DNA of 64,000 bases from Burkholderiaceae bacterium. GTDB lineage: Bacteria > Pseudomonadota > Gammaproteobacteria > Burkholderiales > Burkholderiaceae_C. The stretch spans positions 124,001 to 188,000 of the forward strand of contig JACKLM010000004.1 in NCBI GenBank assembly GCA_024235895.1, given 5' to 3'. This document shows, one piece after another, positions 1 to 10,943 of the stretch; the first letter of the stretch is position 1; each line of letters begins with the position of its first letter. The notes beneath the pieces are model-generated. The model did no database searches and was not told where the DNA came from. It saw only the letters and a program-made list of their open reading frames with translations. The position numbers and the translations under genes were made by a program.

Positions 1-2469
1 CACCCAGCCGAGTTCGGGGTCGATCTCCAGCGACAGCGCCAGCGCTCGTCCTGCCGCCAGCGCCGCGTGGCTGCGGTGGACATTGCGCAGCAGCGCCGAC
101 AGGTCGAACGGCTCGGACTCGACCGAAAGCCGGCCGGCCTCGATCTTGGACAGGTCCAGGATGTCGGAGACGATCAGCCCGAGCGACTGCGCGCTGTCGA
201 CGATCTGGTCCAGGTACTGGCGCCGGCGCTCCTCGGGTGTCGCCGGGTTGCGCGCCAGCTGCGCCAGCCCGATCAGACCGTTGAGCGGGGTGCGCAGCTC
301 GTGGCTGGTGTTGGCGAGGAACGCGCTCTTGGCGCGGTTGGCGGCCTCGGCGGCATCGCGTGCACGCGCCAACGCCTCGTCGGCACGCTTGCGCTCGGTG
401 ATGTCCTCGAGGATCCAGATCGTGCCGCCACGGCTCGGGTGCGCGCGGTCGACCGCGCGCGCCTGGACGCGGCCGGTGAAGCGGCTGCCGTCGCGCCGGC
501 ACAGCTCGAACTCGGCCTCGGCTGCCTCCCCGCGCTGCAGCAGCGGCTCGATGCGTGCGCGCATCGCGGCCACGGCGTCATCGTCGGGCATGACGATCGT
601 CACCGGCTCGCCGACCAGGCTGCCGGAGGCGGCGCCGAGCATCGTCTCCAACGTCGGGTTGACCCACTGGAAGCGCTCCTCGCGCGTCATCGCGATCCCG
701 ACCGACGCGTTGTCCAGGATCGCCTCGCGCTCGAGCCGCTCGCGCTCGGCCGCCGACATGTCGCGTGCATTGACGACGAGGTACTCGCGCCGGTCCATCG
801 TAAAGCGAGCGCCGGACACCAGGATCGGGATCTCGCGCCCGTGGCGGTCGACCAGCCGCAGCGGCATGTCCTGAACCCGGCCATGCTTGCGCACCTCGTT
901 TGCGAGGTGTTCGCGGTCGGCAGGATCCTTCCACTGGCCGATCTCCATCGAGGTCCGGCCGACCACCTCGTCCGCGCTCCAGCCGGTGATGCGCTCGTAG
1001 GCCTGGTTGACCATCGCGTAGCGGCCGCTGGCCAGGTCCGACAGCGTGATCAAGTCCGGGCTGCTGGCCACAAGGTGGGACAAGAGAGCCTCCGAGCGCC
1101 GCACCGCCTGCTCGGCGCGCTGGCGGTCGGTGTCGTCGACGAAGATCGACAGCACGGCCGGCCCACGGTCGGTCGCCACGGCGACGCCGGTGCTGCGCAC
1201 GCTGAGCCTGCGGCCGTTGTGGCCGTTGAGCTCGTACTCGGCCACCGGAAGCGCCTCGCCGGGCGGCATGGTCTGCAGCCGCTCGATGCGCCGGCGCACA
1301 CGCTCGCGCGCATCGCCGTCGTCGAACATCGCCAGCAGGTCGCTGCCGATCATCGCCGCGGCGTCGTGCCAGCCGAAAAGCGTCGCCGCGGCCGGGTTCG
1401 CCTCCGCGATCCGGCCGTCGCGGTGCAGCACCAGCGGGGTCGGCGTGCTGACGAAGAGATCCTGATACCGTGCCTCGGTCAACGCCAGCGCCCGGCGTGC
1501 GCGAAGGTCCTCGGTGATGTCGCGCGCGACGCCCCAGTAGCCGCGGAAGACGCCGCGCGCGTCGTAGCGCGGCTCGCCGCTGACCAGAAGGTGGCGCAGC
1601 GTCCCTCGGGCGCCGCGCCAGCCGACAGGGACGTCGCGCAAGCGCTGGCGCGCCCCGAGATCGGCCTGCAGCTGGTCCAGCACCTCGGGGTCGCAGACGA
1701 AGGCGGGCAGCTCCCACGGCAGCTGGCCGATCATCGAGGGCTCAAGCATGACGGCCCGGGTGGGGCCCGCACTCTCCGTGTCGGCCTGCTGCAGCCGCAA
1801 TGCGGCGTCGAGTTCCCAGTAGGCGTCGGCGGCGATCTCGAGCAGCCCCCGGAAGCGCCGCTGGCGCTCGTCGGCAGCGTCCGCGAACCGTTCGACCGCC
1901 CAGCGCACGACGCCGCCGCAGGCCAGGGCGATGGCGATCAGCGCCAGCGCGACCAGGCTGGGCAGCCAGGGGGCGATCTGCCCCGAGACGACCGCCGTGG
2001 AGGGCTGCGCGAACAGCGCCCGCGCCGCGATTGCCGCCAACGCCGCCGCGCCGACGACCACACTGCCGGCTATGCCTCCCAGCGCGGCCGCCAGTGCTGC
2101 GTGCAGCGCCATGAAGCCCAGCAACGCTGCCCCCGCTTGCAGCGACAGCAGCACCGAGGTCGCGCCCAGCGCCAGCACCCACAGCGCGGCCAGCACGACC
2201 GCACCGTGGACCACGATGCGAGCGGGCGTGCGCCAGACCAGCAGCGACACGAGCAGTACGCCGCCCCACATCCCCAGCAGCGCCGCGCGCGCGGCCTGCG
2301 GCAGGCCGGGGACAGCCGTGGCAACCGTGAGCAAGGTCGTGACCGCCGACGCCAGCGCATAGGGGCGAGCGACCTCCTGCCACAGCCGCTGGGCAGCACG
2401 CTGCGGCACCGCACGCACCGCTGGGTCGGCGTCGGCCAGCAACGAGTCGGAGGCGTCGTCGGGTCTCAT
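1..2469 (-). CDS. Multi-PAS membrane sensor histidine kinase (3' end outside window)
   Basis: The minus-strand frame is open from ATG 2469 to base 1, giving 823 residues with no stop, so the gene continues left of the window. Residues about 36-190 hold five to six hydrophobic segments. Four PAS-type modules follow (about 206-320, 334-450, 463-575, 583-692), each closing with a PAC-like DITE/DDTD/ARDM motif. A HisKA dimerisation helix comes next, with H-box SHELRTPLNG and His723 as the predicted phospho-acceptor. The ATPase domain and any receiver domains lie beyond the window. It should be an inner-membrane kinase with cytoplasmic PAS sensing; the ligand is unknown. Its ATG overlaps the pyrF stop as ATGA, so it is translationally coupled to a nucleotide-biosynthesis gene. 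No partner response regulator is visible here. Confidence 0.9.
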   Translation of the reverse strand, partial: MRPDDASDSLLADADPAVRAVPQRAAQRLWQEVARPYALASAVTTLLTVATAVPGLPQAARAALLGMWGGVLLVSLLVWRTPARIVVHGAVVLAALWVLALGATSVLLSLQAGAALLGFMALHAALAAALGGIAGSVVVGAAALAAIAARALFAQPSTAVVSGQIAPWLPSLVALALIAIALACGGVVRWAVERFADAADERQRRFRGLLEIAADAYWELDAALRLQQADTESAGPTRAVMLEPSMIGQLPWELPAFVCDPEVLDQLQADLGARQRLRDVPVGWRGARGTLRHLLVSGEPRYDARGVFRGYWGVARDITEDLRARRALALTEARYQDLFVSTPTPLVLHRDGRIAEANPAAATLFGWHDAAAMIGSDLLAMFDDGDARERVRRRIERLQTMPPGEALPVAEYELNGHNGRRLSVRSTGVAVATDRGPAVLSIFVDDTDRQRAEQAVRRSEALLSHLVASSPDLITLSDLASGRYAMVNQAYERITGWSADEVVGRTSMEIGQWKDPADREHLANEVRKHGRVQDMPLRLVDRHGREIPILVSGARFTMDRREYLVVNARDMSAAERERLEREAILDNASVGIAMTREERFQWVNPTLETMLGAASGSLVGEPVTIVMPDDDAVAAMRARIEPLLQRGEAAEAEFELCRRDGSRFTGRVQARAVDRAHPSRGGTIWILEDITERKRADEALARARDAAEAANRAKSAFLANTSHELRTPLNGLIGLAQLARNPATPEERRRQYLDQIVDSAQSLGLIVSDILDLSKIEAGRLSVESEPFDLSALLRNVHRSHAALAAGRALALSLEIDPELGWV

Positions 2470-3287
2470 GGTCGGGACCGGGCGGCGGCGAGCTGGCGAC
2501 GCGTGGCGTCGGCGGCGCGTCGCGCCGCGTCGGCCCAGTCGGTGCCCGACGAGGCGTACAGCACCGAGCGCGAGGCGTTGACGACGATCGGCCCGTCGGG
2601 CCGCCAGCCGGCCCGCACCGTGGCCTCGGCGTCGCCACCCTGCGCGCCGACGCCGGGGATCAGCAGCGGCAGCGTCGGCGCGATCTCGCGCACGCGCGCG
2701 ATCTCCGCCGGGTAGGTCGCGCCGACGACCAGCCCGAGCTGGCCGCCCCGGTTCCACGGCCCGGCGGCCAGCCGCGCGATGCGCTCGTAGACCCTCTCGC
2801 CGCCTTCGAGCGTCTGCCCCTGCAGCTCGTCGCCGCCGGGGTTGGAGGTGCGGCACAGCAGGATCGCCCCCTTGCCCTCCCAGCGCAGGTAGGGCTCGAT
2901 CGAGTCGAAGCCCATGAACGGCGACAGCGTCACCGCATCGGCGCGGTAGCGCTCGAAGGCCTCGCGTGCGTACTGCTCGGCGGTGGCGCCGATATCGCCG
3001 CGCTTGGCGTCCAGGATCACCGGCACGCCGGGGGCGACGCGGCGGATGTGCGCGATCAGCCGCTCGAGCTGGTCCTCGGCGCGATGCGCGGCGAAGTAGG
3101 CGATCTGCGGCTTGAAGGCGCAGGCCAGGTCGTGCGTGGCGTCGACGATGCCGGCGCAGAAGTCACCCAGCCGCGCCGCGTCGCCGCGCCAGTCGCCGGG
3201 CAGCCGGGCCGGGTCCGGATCCAGCCCGACGCACAGCAGCGAATCGGCGCGTGCCGTGGCAGCGGCCAGTGCATCGGTGAAGTTCAA
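2466..3287 (-). CDS. pyrF: Orotidine 5'-phosphate decarboxylase (type 2)
   Basis: This enzyme converts OMP to UMP, the last step of de novo pyrimidine synthesis, in the cytoplasm. The 273-residue product has the long-form (type 2) architecture: LCVGLDPDP near residues 18-26, the catalytic block DAKRGDIG at 93-100 with Lys95, LSPFMGFDS in the middle, and a phosphate-binding VGA/PGVGAQGGD region. The only suitable start is TTG at 3287. It sits inside the purB stop (TTGA), and upstream in-frame ATGs would lie deep inside purB. The gene ends in an ATGA overlap with the sensor kinase. In many betaproteobacteria pyrF is near thiL-pgpA-pncC; here it is tied to purB instead. Confidence 0.95.
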   Translation of the reverse strand: MNFTDALAAATARADSLLCVGLDPDPARLPGDWRGDAARLGDFCAGIVDATHDLACAFKPQIAYFAAHRAEDQLERLIAHIRRVAPGVPVILDAKRGDIGATAEQYAREAFERYRADAVTLSPFMGFDSIEPYLRWEGKGAILLCRTSNPGGDELQGQTLEGGERVYERIARLAAGPWNRGGQLGLVVGATYPAEIARVREIAPTLPLLIPGVGAQGGDAEATVRAGWRPDGPIVVNASRSVLYASSGTDWADAARRAADATRRQLAAARSRP

Positions 3288-4681
3288 GCGGCGGGGCTCC
3301 GGGGTTCGGGCGGCTCGATGCGGCGTGCCAGCGCCGCCGCGCATCCGGTGTAGCTCGACGGGCTCATCGCCTTGAGCCGGACCTTCTCGTCCATCGGCAG
3401 CGCCAGGCCGTCGATGAAGGCCGCCAGGCTGTCGCGCGTGACGGATTTGCCGCGCGTCAGCGCCTTGAGCTGCTCGTAGGGCTCGGGCAGGCCGTGGCGG
3501 CGCATCACCGTCTGCACCGCCTCCGCGAGCACCTCCCACGCCGCGTCGAGGTCGGCGGCCAGCCTGGCGCGGTCGGGCTCGAGCTTGTCCAGCCCGCGCG
3601 CCAGGCTGTCGTGCGCGAGCGCGGTGTAGCCCAGCGCCACCCCCATGTTGCGCAGCACGGTCGAGTCGGTCAGGTCGCGCTGCCAGCGGCTGACCGGCAG
3701 CTTCTGGCTCAGGTGCGCGAGCAGCGCATTGGCCAGGCCCAGGTTGCCCTCGGCGTTCTCGAAGTCGATCGGGTTGACCTTGTGCGGCATCGTCGAGCTG
3801 CCGACCTCGCCGTCCTTCAGCCGCTGGCGGAAGTAGCCGAGCGAGACATAGCCCCAGATGTCGCGCGCGAGGTCGATCAGGATCGTGTTGCTGCGCGCGA
3901 CGGCGTCGAACAGCTCGGCCATCCAGTCGTGAGGCTCGATCTGGATCGTGTACGGGTTGAAGACCAGCCCCAGGCGCTGCTCGACGACCTCGCGCGCGAA
4001 GCGCTCCCAGTCGAAGCCGGGCCAGGCCGCCAGGTGCGCGTTGTAGTTGCCGACCGCGCCGTTCATCTTCGCCAGCGGCTGCACGGCGGCAATGCGCGCG
4101 CGTGCCGCGTGCAGCCGCGCGACGACATTGGCCAGCTCCTTGCCGACCGTCGTCGGGCTGGCGGTCTGGCCGTGCGTGCGCGCGAGCATCGGCAGCTCGG
4201 CCAGCGCGTGCGCCATCGCGGCCAGGCGCGCGGCGACGCCGTCCAGCCCCGGCAGCAGCACCTGCGCGCGCGCGGCCTGCAGCATCAGCGCGTGGCTCGT
4301 ATTGTTGATGTCCTCGCTGGTGCAGGCGAAGTGGACGAATTCCGACGCCGCGCGCAGCTCGTCGGAGGCCGCCAGGCGCGACTTGAGCCAGTACTCGACC
4401 GCCTTCACATCGTGGTTGGTGCGCCGCTCGATCTCCTTGATCGCTTGCGCGTCGGGCTCGCCAAAGCCGGCGACGAGCGCACGCAGCTGCTCGCGCGCCG
4501 CCTCCGACAGCGGCGGGAACTCGGCGAATCCGGCGTCCGACAGGGCGACGAACCATTCGACCTCGACCTGCACCCGGCGCTGCATGAGGCCGAACTCCGA
4601 CATCAGCGGGCGCAGCGCGGCGAGCTTGGGCGCATAGCGGCCGTCCAGCGGCGACAGGGCGGTGAGGGCGGACAGCGACAT
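3284..4681 (-). CDS. purB: Adenylosuccinate lyase
   Basis: This is a fumarase-superfamily enzyme used twice in purine synthesis: it cleaves SAICAR and adenylosuccinate, releasing fumarate. The 465-residue product begins MSLSALTALSPLDGRYAPK, the usual PurB N-terminus, which fixes the start although the frame stays open further upstream. Other marks are the flexible signature loop SSTMPHKVNP (about 294-303), TSEDINNTSHALML and ARTHGQTASPTTVGKE. The stop TGA overlaps the TTG start of pyrF. A TAGAAT hexamer about 115 bases upstream on the same strand could be a -10 box. Full length for the proteobacterial family. Confidence 0.97.
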   Translation of the reverse strand: MSLSALTALSPLDGRYAPKLAALRPLMSEFGLMQRRVQVEVEWFVALSDAGFAEFPPLSEAAREQLRALVAGFGEPDAQAIKEIERRTNHDVKAVEYWLKSRLAASDELRAASEFVHFACTSEDINNTSHALMLQAARAQVLLPGLDGVAARLAAMAHALAELPMLARTHGQTASPTTVGKELANVVARLHAARARIAAVQPLAKMNGAVGNYNAHLAAWPGFDWERFAREVVEQRLGLVFNPYTIQIEPHDWMAELFDAVARSNTILIDLARDIWGYVSLGYFRQRLKDGEVGSSTMPHKVNPIDFENAEGNLGLANALLAHLSQKLPVSRWQRDLTDSTVLRNMGVALGYTALAHDSLARGLDKLEPDRARLAADLDAAWEVLAEAVQTVMRRHGLPEPYEQLKALTRGKSVTRDSLAAFIDGLALPMDEKVRLKAMSPSSYTGCAAALARRIEPPEPRSPAA

Positions 4682-4964
4682 CGCGGCGGCGCGGCCACGG
4701 GGGCCGTGGGTCGAAGCCGGCGACGCGCGCGGCGAGCGCCGGACGGGGGTGCGGGGCGACCGCCGCGGCCGGGGCTTTGCGGCGGGACAGGCTTTCGATT
4801 CTAGGAGGCTGTCGGGCTTTGGGAGGGCCCCGCGCCGGGGCGAGTCAGGAGGTCCGTCGAGGCGCCGGCGGCGCGCGACCGGCCGACCCGAGCGACAAGC
4901 AGGCTCGGCGCTGCCTCGAGGCCGACGCGCCACGCACCGACCCCGTCGCGCCGCGACACGGTCG

Positions 4965-6536
4965 TCAGGCGTTGACCATCCCGAAGATCGCGTAGTAGCC
5001 CAACGCCGCCAGCAGCGCGGTGGCCGGCACGGTGACGACCCAGGCGGCGGCGATCTTGATCAGCTCGGAGCGCTTGACGAGCTGCTGCCGGTAGACCTTC
5101 TTCAGCCGCTTGCGCTCCTGCGCCGACAGCTCGGCCGGCCCCCGGTGCGCCTTGAGCTGCGCCAGCATCTCGCGCTTGCGCTCCAGCGACGCGGCGGCGA
5201 ACTCGGCGAGGAAGCGCTCGACCACCTCGCGGTCCTCGCCCAGGTGGTGCAGCCGGATGAAGTCCAGCGCGTCGGCATGGCGGCGCTTGAGGTATTCGCG
5301 CAGGAAGCCGACGCCGAACACGCCGCCGACCGCGATGTGGGTCGAGCTCACCGGCAGCCCGAGCTGCGACGCGACGATCACCGTCAGCGCGGCCGACATC
5401 GCGATGCAGAACGCGCGCATCTGGTCGAGCTCGGTGATCTCGCTGCCGACCTTGCGGATCAGCCGCGGCCCGTAGAGCAGCAGCCCGAGCGCGATGCCGA
5501 CGGCACCCACGACCATGACCCAGGCCGGGATCGACGCCTTCGTGCCGACCTGCCCGCTGCGCACCGCCTCGGCGACCGCCGCCAGCGGCCCGACCGCGTT
5601 GGCGACGTCGTTGGCACCGTGCGCGAAGCTCAGCAGCGCCGCCGCGCAGACCAGCGGCAGGGTGAACAGGTCGTTGATCCCGGCCTTGGTATTGAGCAGC
5701 GTCGGCGCGCGGCGCGCGACCCAGCCGATCGCGAGCCGCCACGCGAGCACGCCCAGCACCGCGCCGATCAGCAGCGCCTGGGCGAAGCCGGTCTTCCAGA
5801 CCTTGGACAAACCCTTGAGGACGAGGTAGGTCGAGAAGGCGGCGGCCATGATCCCGATCAGCAGCGGCACCATGCGCCGCGCCGCGTCGACCATGTCGCC
5901 GCGCCAGGTGATCGTGTGCTTGATCCAGTACAGGAAGGCCGCGGCGATGACGCCGCCGAGCACCGGCGAGACGACCCAGCTGGCCGCGATGCCGCCGAGC
6001 TGGCCCCAGTTGGCGGCCTGCAACCCGCCGGCGGCCAGCCCGGCGCCGAGCACGGCGCCGACGATCGAGTGCGTCGTCGAGACCGGCGCGCCGAGCGCGG
6101 TGGCGATGTTGAGCCAGACCGCCGCCGCCAGCAGCGCCGCCGTCATCAGCCAGACGAAGCGCGCGGTGTCGGCGACGGCGTCGGCGCGGATGATCCCCTT
6201 TTGGATCGTGGAGACGACGTCGCCGCCAGCGATCAGCGCGCCCGCGGCCTCGAACACGGCGGCGATCAGCAGCGCGCCGACCATCGAGATCGCACGCGAC
6301 CCGACCGCCGGGCCGACGTTGTTGGCGACGTCGTTGGCGCCGATGTTCATCGCCATGTAGCCGCCGATCATCCCGGCGGCGACGAGCATGATCGCGTTCG
6401 GCCCGGCGCCGCCCTGGGTCAGCCCGGTGTAGAGCATGATCAGGACGACGAAGACCAGCCCGACGCCCAGGCGCAGCGAGTCGTTGCGGCCTCGCCGCGC
6501 GGCCTTGTCGAACTTGGCGATGCTGGTCAGCTTCAT
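4965..6536 (-). CDS. pit: PiT-family inorganic phosphate transporter
   Basis: This is an integral inner-membrane carrier of the PiT family, predicted to import phosphate, probably as a metal-phosphate complex with protons. The 523-residue product carries both diagnostic inverted-repeat motifs, GANDVANNVGP in the N-half and GANDVANAVGP in the C-half, each followed by a PVSTTHS/PVSSTHI loop. About ten hydrophobic segments are split by a charged cytoplasmic region rich in Arg, Glu and Lys. The start chosen is MKLTSIAKFDK at 6536; an in-frame ATG about 27 bases upstream would add a short tail. No Shine-Dalgarno sequence is obvious, and no PhoU-like gene adjoins it. Substrate range within PiT (phosphate versus sulfate) cannot be read from sequence alone. 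Confidence 0.92.
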   Translation of the reverse strand: MKLTSIAKFDKAARRGRNDSLRLGVGLVFVVLIMLYTGLTQGGAGPNAIMLVAAGMIGGYMAMNIGANDVANNVGPAVGSRAISMVGALLIAAVFEAAGALIAGGDVVSTIQKGIIRADAVADTARFVWLMTAALLAAAVWLNIATALGAPVSTTHSIVGAVLGAGLAAGGLQAANWGQLGGIAASWVVSPVLGGVIAAAFLYWIKHTITWRGDMVDAARRMVPLLIGIMAAAFSTYLVLKGLSKVWKTGFAQALLIGAVLGVLAWRLAIGWVARRAPTLLNTKAGINDLFTLPLVCAAALLSFAHGANDVANAVGPLAAVAEAVRSGQVGTKASIPAWVMVVGAVGIALGLLLYGPRLIRKVGSEITELDQMRAFCIAMSAALTVIVASQLGLPVSSTHIAVGGVFGVGFLREYLKRRHADALDFIRLHHLGEDREVVERFLAEFAAASLERKREMLAQLKAHRGPAELSAQERKRLKKVYRQQLVKRSELIKIAAAWVVTVPATALLAALGYYAIFGMVNA

Positions 6537-6703
6537 CGGGGCATGCGGCAACGATGGCGGCATGCCCATGGCGGCGACCGCAACGGGGCTGGATTGTGAC
6601 AGTTTCGTGACAGCCGCCGGCCAGACGCAGACCGGCCCCGCGGGGCCGGTCCTTGGGCTCGCCGACCTGGCCGCCGCGCATCCCGCGCAGCGGCCCGGCA
6701 GGA

Positions 6704-7888
<1,185 letters not shown>

Positions 7889-8020
7889 CACCGGTCTCCA
7901 AGATCGAAGGGAATAGGACAAACGCGAAGATAGCGCGTTCGGGCTGGCCCTGGGCTGACATCCGTGCCCACCGCATTGTCTCCGACCCGCCGCGTCCCGC
8001 CGACGGATGCCCAGCAGCCG

Positions 8021-8980
8021 CTACTCGATCACGGAGGCCAGGTCACGCGCGACGAGGGCGTCGACCCATGCTCCTTCCGGGTACGCGCGATCGTCGCGTG
8101 CACCGGTGACGAGGTCTACCGCCCAAGTTGTCGCCAGCTTGCGCAACGAGTAGACGTTGGCAGGCTGCGGCCTGCCCTGTCCGCAGGCTGCGATCGCCAG
8201 CGGATCGGTGTCGGCGCCTTCAGCGTCGATGTGGGTCGAACGGTCCGTGAGCTGCAGGCCGACAAAGCCGTCGCCGCCAACAGCCAGCGCCGCCGCCCTT
8301 GCCGCGCTGAGCGCAGGATAGGCATTGTGGTCGGCGTTGCAGGGGGCCGCGTTGGCGCTAACGACGCGCACAGGCCGCCGGCCTCCTTCCGTCAGCGCAA
8401 GCAACTGCTCCTCGAAGCCACTTGCCGCCACCGGGTCGAACAGGACCGCGCCGGCAACCCGTTCCGGCGCCGATTGCATCATCGCCCAGCCGAGCCGGAC
8501 CGCAAACGCGGCCCCGGCCGAGTGCCCGCCGACGAGCGTAAGCCGCGGCGCCGACCGGCCATCGGGGGCGACGATGCCGTCGAGGAGCCGCTCGGCCAGC
8601 GCATCGGCCAGCGTGGGGTTCCCGCCGACCATCGGTGCGTTCACGCACAGGGCCATCAGGCCAGCGGCCATCAGACCAGCTGTGGTCGTCTGCAAATTGT
8701 CGCAGCGGCGCGCGAATCCGTGCTCGACGACCGCCAGCGCCGGCGGCGCCGCGCCGCTCACGGGGTCCGGCAGGTACCAGCGCACCTCGTAGACGCGTCC
8801 GCCAAGCTCCAGTTGGTCGTCAACGATACGCCCGCCCGCGACCTGAAGCTCGCTCGGCGACGCAGCGGCTCGGCCTTCGTGGCCTGCCTGTGCATGCACT
8901 GGACGCAGCGCCGCCATGGCCAGCAGCGGGGCCGCAGCGACGGCAAGCCAGAACTCACGGCGATGCGAGACCTTCGGCAT
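8021..8980 (-). CDS. Exported alpha/beta hydrolase
   Basis: A 319-residue protein whose first 31 residues form a signal peptide: a basic start, a hydrophobic Ala/Leu core and a cleavage-like PVHAQ. The body has an alpha/beta-hydrolase nucleophile elbow GGHSAGAAFA with Ser as predicted nucleophile, VVEHGF as a probable oxyanion region and a late STHIDAEG segment that could supply the catalytic His. It is therefore a predicted periplasmic or secreted serine esterase/lipase-like enzyme. Substrate unknown. The frame is open upstream to about 9295, but that stretch overlaps the exeA-like gene and reads as shadow sequence, so ATG 8980 is chosen. The downstream thiolase gene is 132 bases away. Confidence 0.8.
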   Translation of the reverse strand: MPKVSHRREFWLAVAAAPLLAMAALRPVHAQAGHEGRAAASPSELQVAGGRIVDDQLELGGRVYEVRWYLPDPVSGAAPPALAVVEHGFARRCDNLQTTTAGLMAAGLMALCVNAPMVGGNPTLADALAERLLDGIVAPDGRSAPRLTLVGGHSAGAAFAVRLGWAMMQSAPERVAGAVLFDPVAASGFEEQLLALTEGGRRPVRVVSANAAPCNADHNAYPALSAARAAALAVGGDGFVGLQLTDRSTHIDAEGADTDPLAIAACGQGRPQPANVYSLRKLATTWAVDLVTGARDDRAYPEGAWVDALVARDLASVIE

Positions 8981-9051
8981 GACGAAAGCATACGCCAGCC
9001 AGGCGTTGCTCGGCAGCCTTGGGGCTGGTCGGCGACGGCACCACGGTGCTG

Positions 9052-10800
9052 TCACGGCAGCCCGAGCTTCGGCTCGTCGATTCCCGTGGCACGGTTGAGC
9101 TGCATCAGTGTCTGGGGTCCGGCCAGGCCATCGGGGGACAAGCCCTGAGCCAGCTGGAACGCGAAGACCCGTTGCGACAGCGGCCGCCCATGTCCGCCCG
9201 GGTCGACCAGGTCCAGCCGGCCGTCGAGCCAGTGCGCCACGGGGCTTCCTTCTGCGACGAGCATGTCGCCGCTCCATCCGGGCGGCGTGCGCCAAAGCGT
9301 CGCGAACTCGCCCCGCCAGTTGCGCGCCAGGAGCGGCAGCGATATACGGCGCTCGATTGCCGACACGCGAAGCAGTGCTTCGGCCTCGAACAGCGCAGTC
9401 AGCACCGCGTATGCGACCCGCCCGCGATCATCCTGCAGGATCAGGATCGCCGGCCGTCGGAGTATGCGAATGGGCGCCAACCCCCCACGCCCGCGATAGC
9501 AGCCAAGGCCCGCCTGGGCGGCCGCCACGCACGGCTCGCCCGCGCCGAGCGAGGTGCCCCACATGCCTGCCAGCACTCGCCAAGCGGCGACCTCGTCGGT
9601 AGCCGCTGCCCCGAACACGCCGCCGAGATCTTCGGCCGACAGTTGTGCGGCCGAGGATGCGATGACGGCCGCGGCAACTGGCGTCGCCAGCGCAGGTGGC
9701 CCATCGGTCAGGGGCGATGTTCCCGAGACCAACGGGACACTCGCCGGGAGCGACTCATGCGCGTCCGCGACCCCCGGCGCGGCAGGCGAGGCCGCCACCG
9801 GGCGGTCTTCGGAGCCCGTACCAACGACGTCGCGAATCCAGGGCGAGGCGACCAGTGCCAAGCCGAGCATCGCCGCCACGCCGTAGGCGAACAGGGCCGG
9901 GCGCGCAGACGCAGCCACTGGGGTGTCGTCCGCCGCGCGGCGGGTGGCGTCGGGGGGCGCCGAGGCTCCACGGGCCGGTTGCCGGGCATGCGCGGGGCGC
10001 GCCAAGACCTCGCTGGCCGCCCGATCGACCAGTGCCGTCCCGACGCGCCGCTGGCGCACTTGCCAGGCCGCCAGCAGCGCTCGGTCGCACAGGACGTTGA
10101 TGCGGCGCGGCAGTCCACCTGCCAGAACGTGCACTTTGGCCATCGCCTCGTCATCGAACGGTGGCGGCCCACCGTTGCCGGCCACCGCAAGCCGGTGTGC
10201 GATGTAGCGCCGCGTCTCTTCGGCGGGAAGCGCACCGAGGTGGTGGCGCCCGACGACCCGCGATGCCAGCGGCTCGAGCTCTGGGCGTTCCAGCAGGTCA
10301 TGCAGTTCGGGTTGCCCGATCAGCAACACCTGGACCAGTTTGCGGTCAGCGGTAACGAGGTTGGTCAGCAGCCGAAGCTGCTCGAACACCGGCACCGAAA
10401 GCGCTTGCGCCTCGTCGACCACGATCAGGCTACGCCGTCCCCGTGCGTGCGCCAGCAGCAAGTGGCCATGCAGGGCGTCGATCGGATCGCGCGTACCTTC
10501 TAGGGCAAGCTCGACGCCCAGATCCTCCATGATGCGCGCCAGCAACGCGTCGACCCCCAGCTTGGGGTTGACCACCGTTGCGATGTCCCAGTTCGAAGGG
10601 AGTTGCTCCAGGAAGCTGCGCCAGACCGTGGTCTTGCCGGCGCCGACCTCGCCGGTCAGCAGCATGAAGCCGCCACCGCCGCGCAGGCCGATCTCCACCT
10701 GCCGTAACGCCTCGAGGTGTTGCGCGCTGAGGTACATGAAGCGCGGGTCTGGGGCGACCGAGAACGGCTCGCCGTTGAGTCCGAAGAACGGCTCGTACAT
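9052..10800 (-). CDS. ExeA/GspA-like AAA ATPase with peptidoglycan-binding C-terminus
   Basis: A 582-residue protein. Residues 1-270 form an ExeA-type AAA module beginning YEPFFGLNGEPFSVAPDP, with Walker A GEVGAGKT and Walker B LIVVDEAQ. A Pro/Ala-rich linker and one transmembrane helix (about 305-325) follow, then a periplasmic part ending in a peptidoglycan-binding-like segment (LAQGLSPDGLAGPQT). ExeA-type proteins help assemble the type II secretion secretin through the cell wall. Here no gspB/exeB partner and no other gsp gene lies next to it. The middle periplasmic segment (GLGCYRGRGGLAPIRIL) resembles the C39-peptidase-like domain found in some GspA proteins. ATG 10800 is preferred over ATG 10812 because family members start at MYE. 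Confidence 0.85.
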   Translation of the reverse strand: MYEPFFGLNGEPFSVAPDPRFMYLSAQHLEALRQVEIGLRGGGGFMLLTGEVGAGKTTVWRSFLEQLPSNWDIATVVNPKLGVDALLARIMEDLGVELALEGTRDPIDALHGHLLLAHARGRRSLIVVDEAQALSVPVFEQLRLLTNLVTADRKLVQVLLIGQPELHDLLERPELEPLASRVVGRHHLGALPAEETRRYIAHRLAVAGNGGPPPFDDEAMAKVHVLAGGLPRRINVLCDRALLAAWQVRQRRVGTALVDRAASEVLARPAHARQPARGASAPPDATRRAADDTPVAASARPALFAYGVAAMLGLALVASPWIRDVVGTGSEDRPVAASPAAPGVADAHESLPASVPLVSGTSPLTDGPPALATPVAAAVIASSAAQLSAEDLGGVFGAAATDEVAAWRVLAGMWGTSLGAGEPCVAAAQAGLGCYRGRGGLAPIRILRRPAILILQDDRGRVAYAVLTALFEAEALLRVSAIERRISLPLLARNWRGEFATLWRTPPGWSGDMLVAEGSPVAHWLDGRLDLVDPGGHGRPLSQRVFAFQLAQGLSPDGLAGPQTLMQLNRATGIDEPKLGLP

Positions 10801-10943
10801 GGGACGCAGCATACCGGCCGGCGCGAAGACGACAACTTGAGGTTACCCTCGGCGCTGTCCGGCGGCGTCGCAGGCTTCACGGTCCACAAGCCGGCGCAGC
10901 CGCATGCCCCCCGCCTGTCCTCCAACCAAGCCAGCACGCCACG

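Noticed and set aside
67..2715. A plus-strand frame of 882 codons opposite the sensor kinase
   Set aside because: Its product is Arg/Gln/His-rich with no family features. The minus strand encodes clear PAS and HisKA domains over the same bases. Such shadows are common in this GC-rich DNA.
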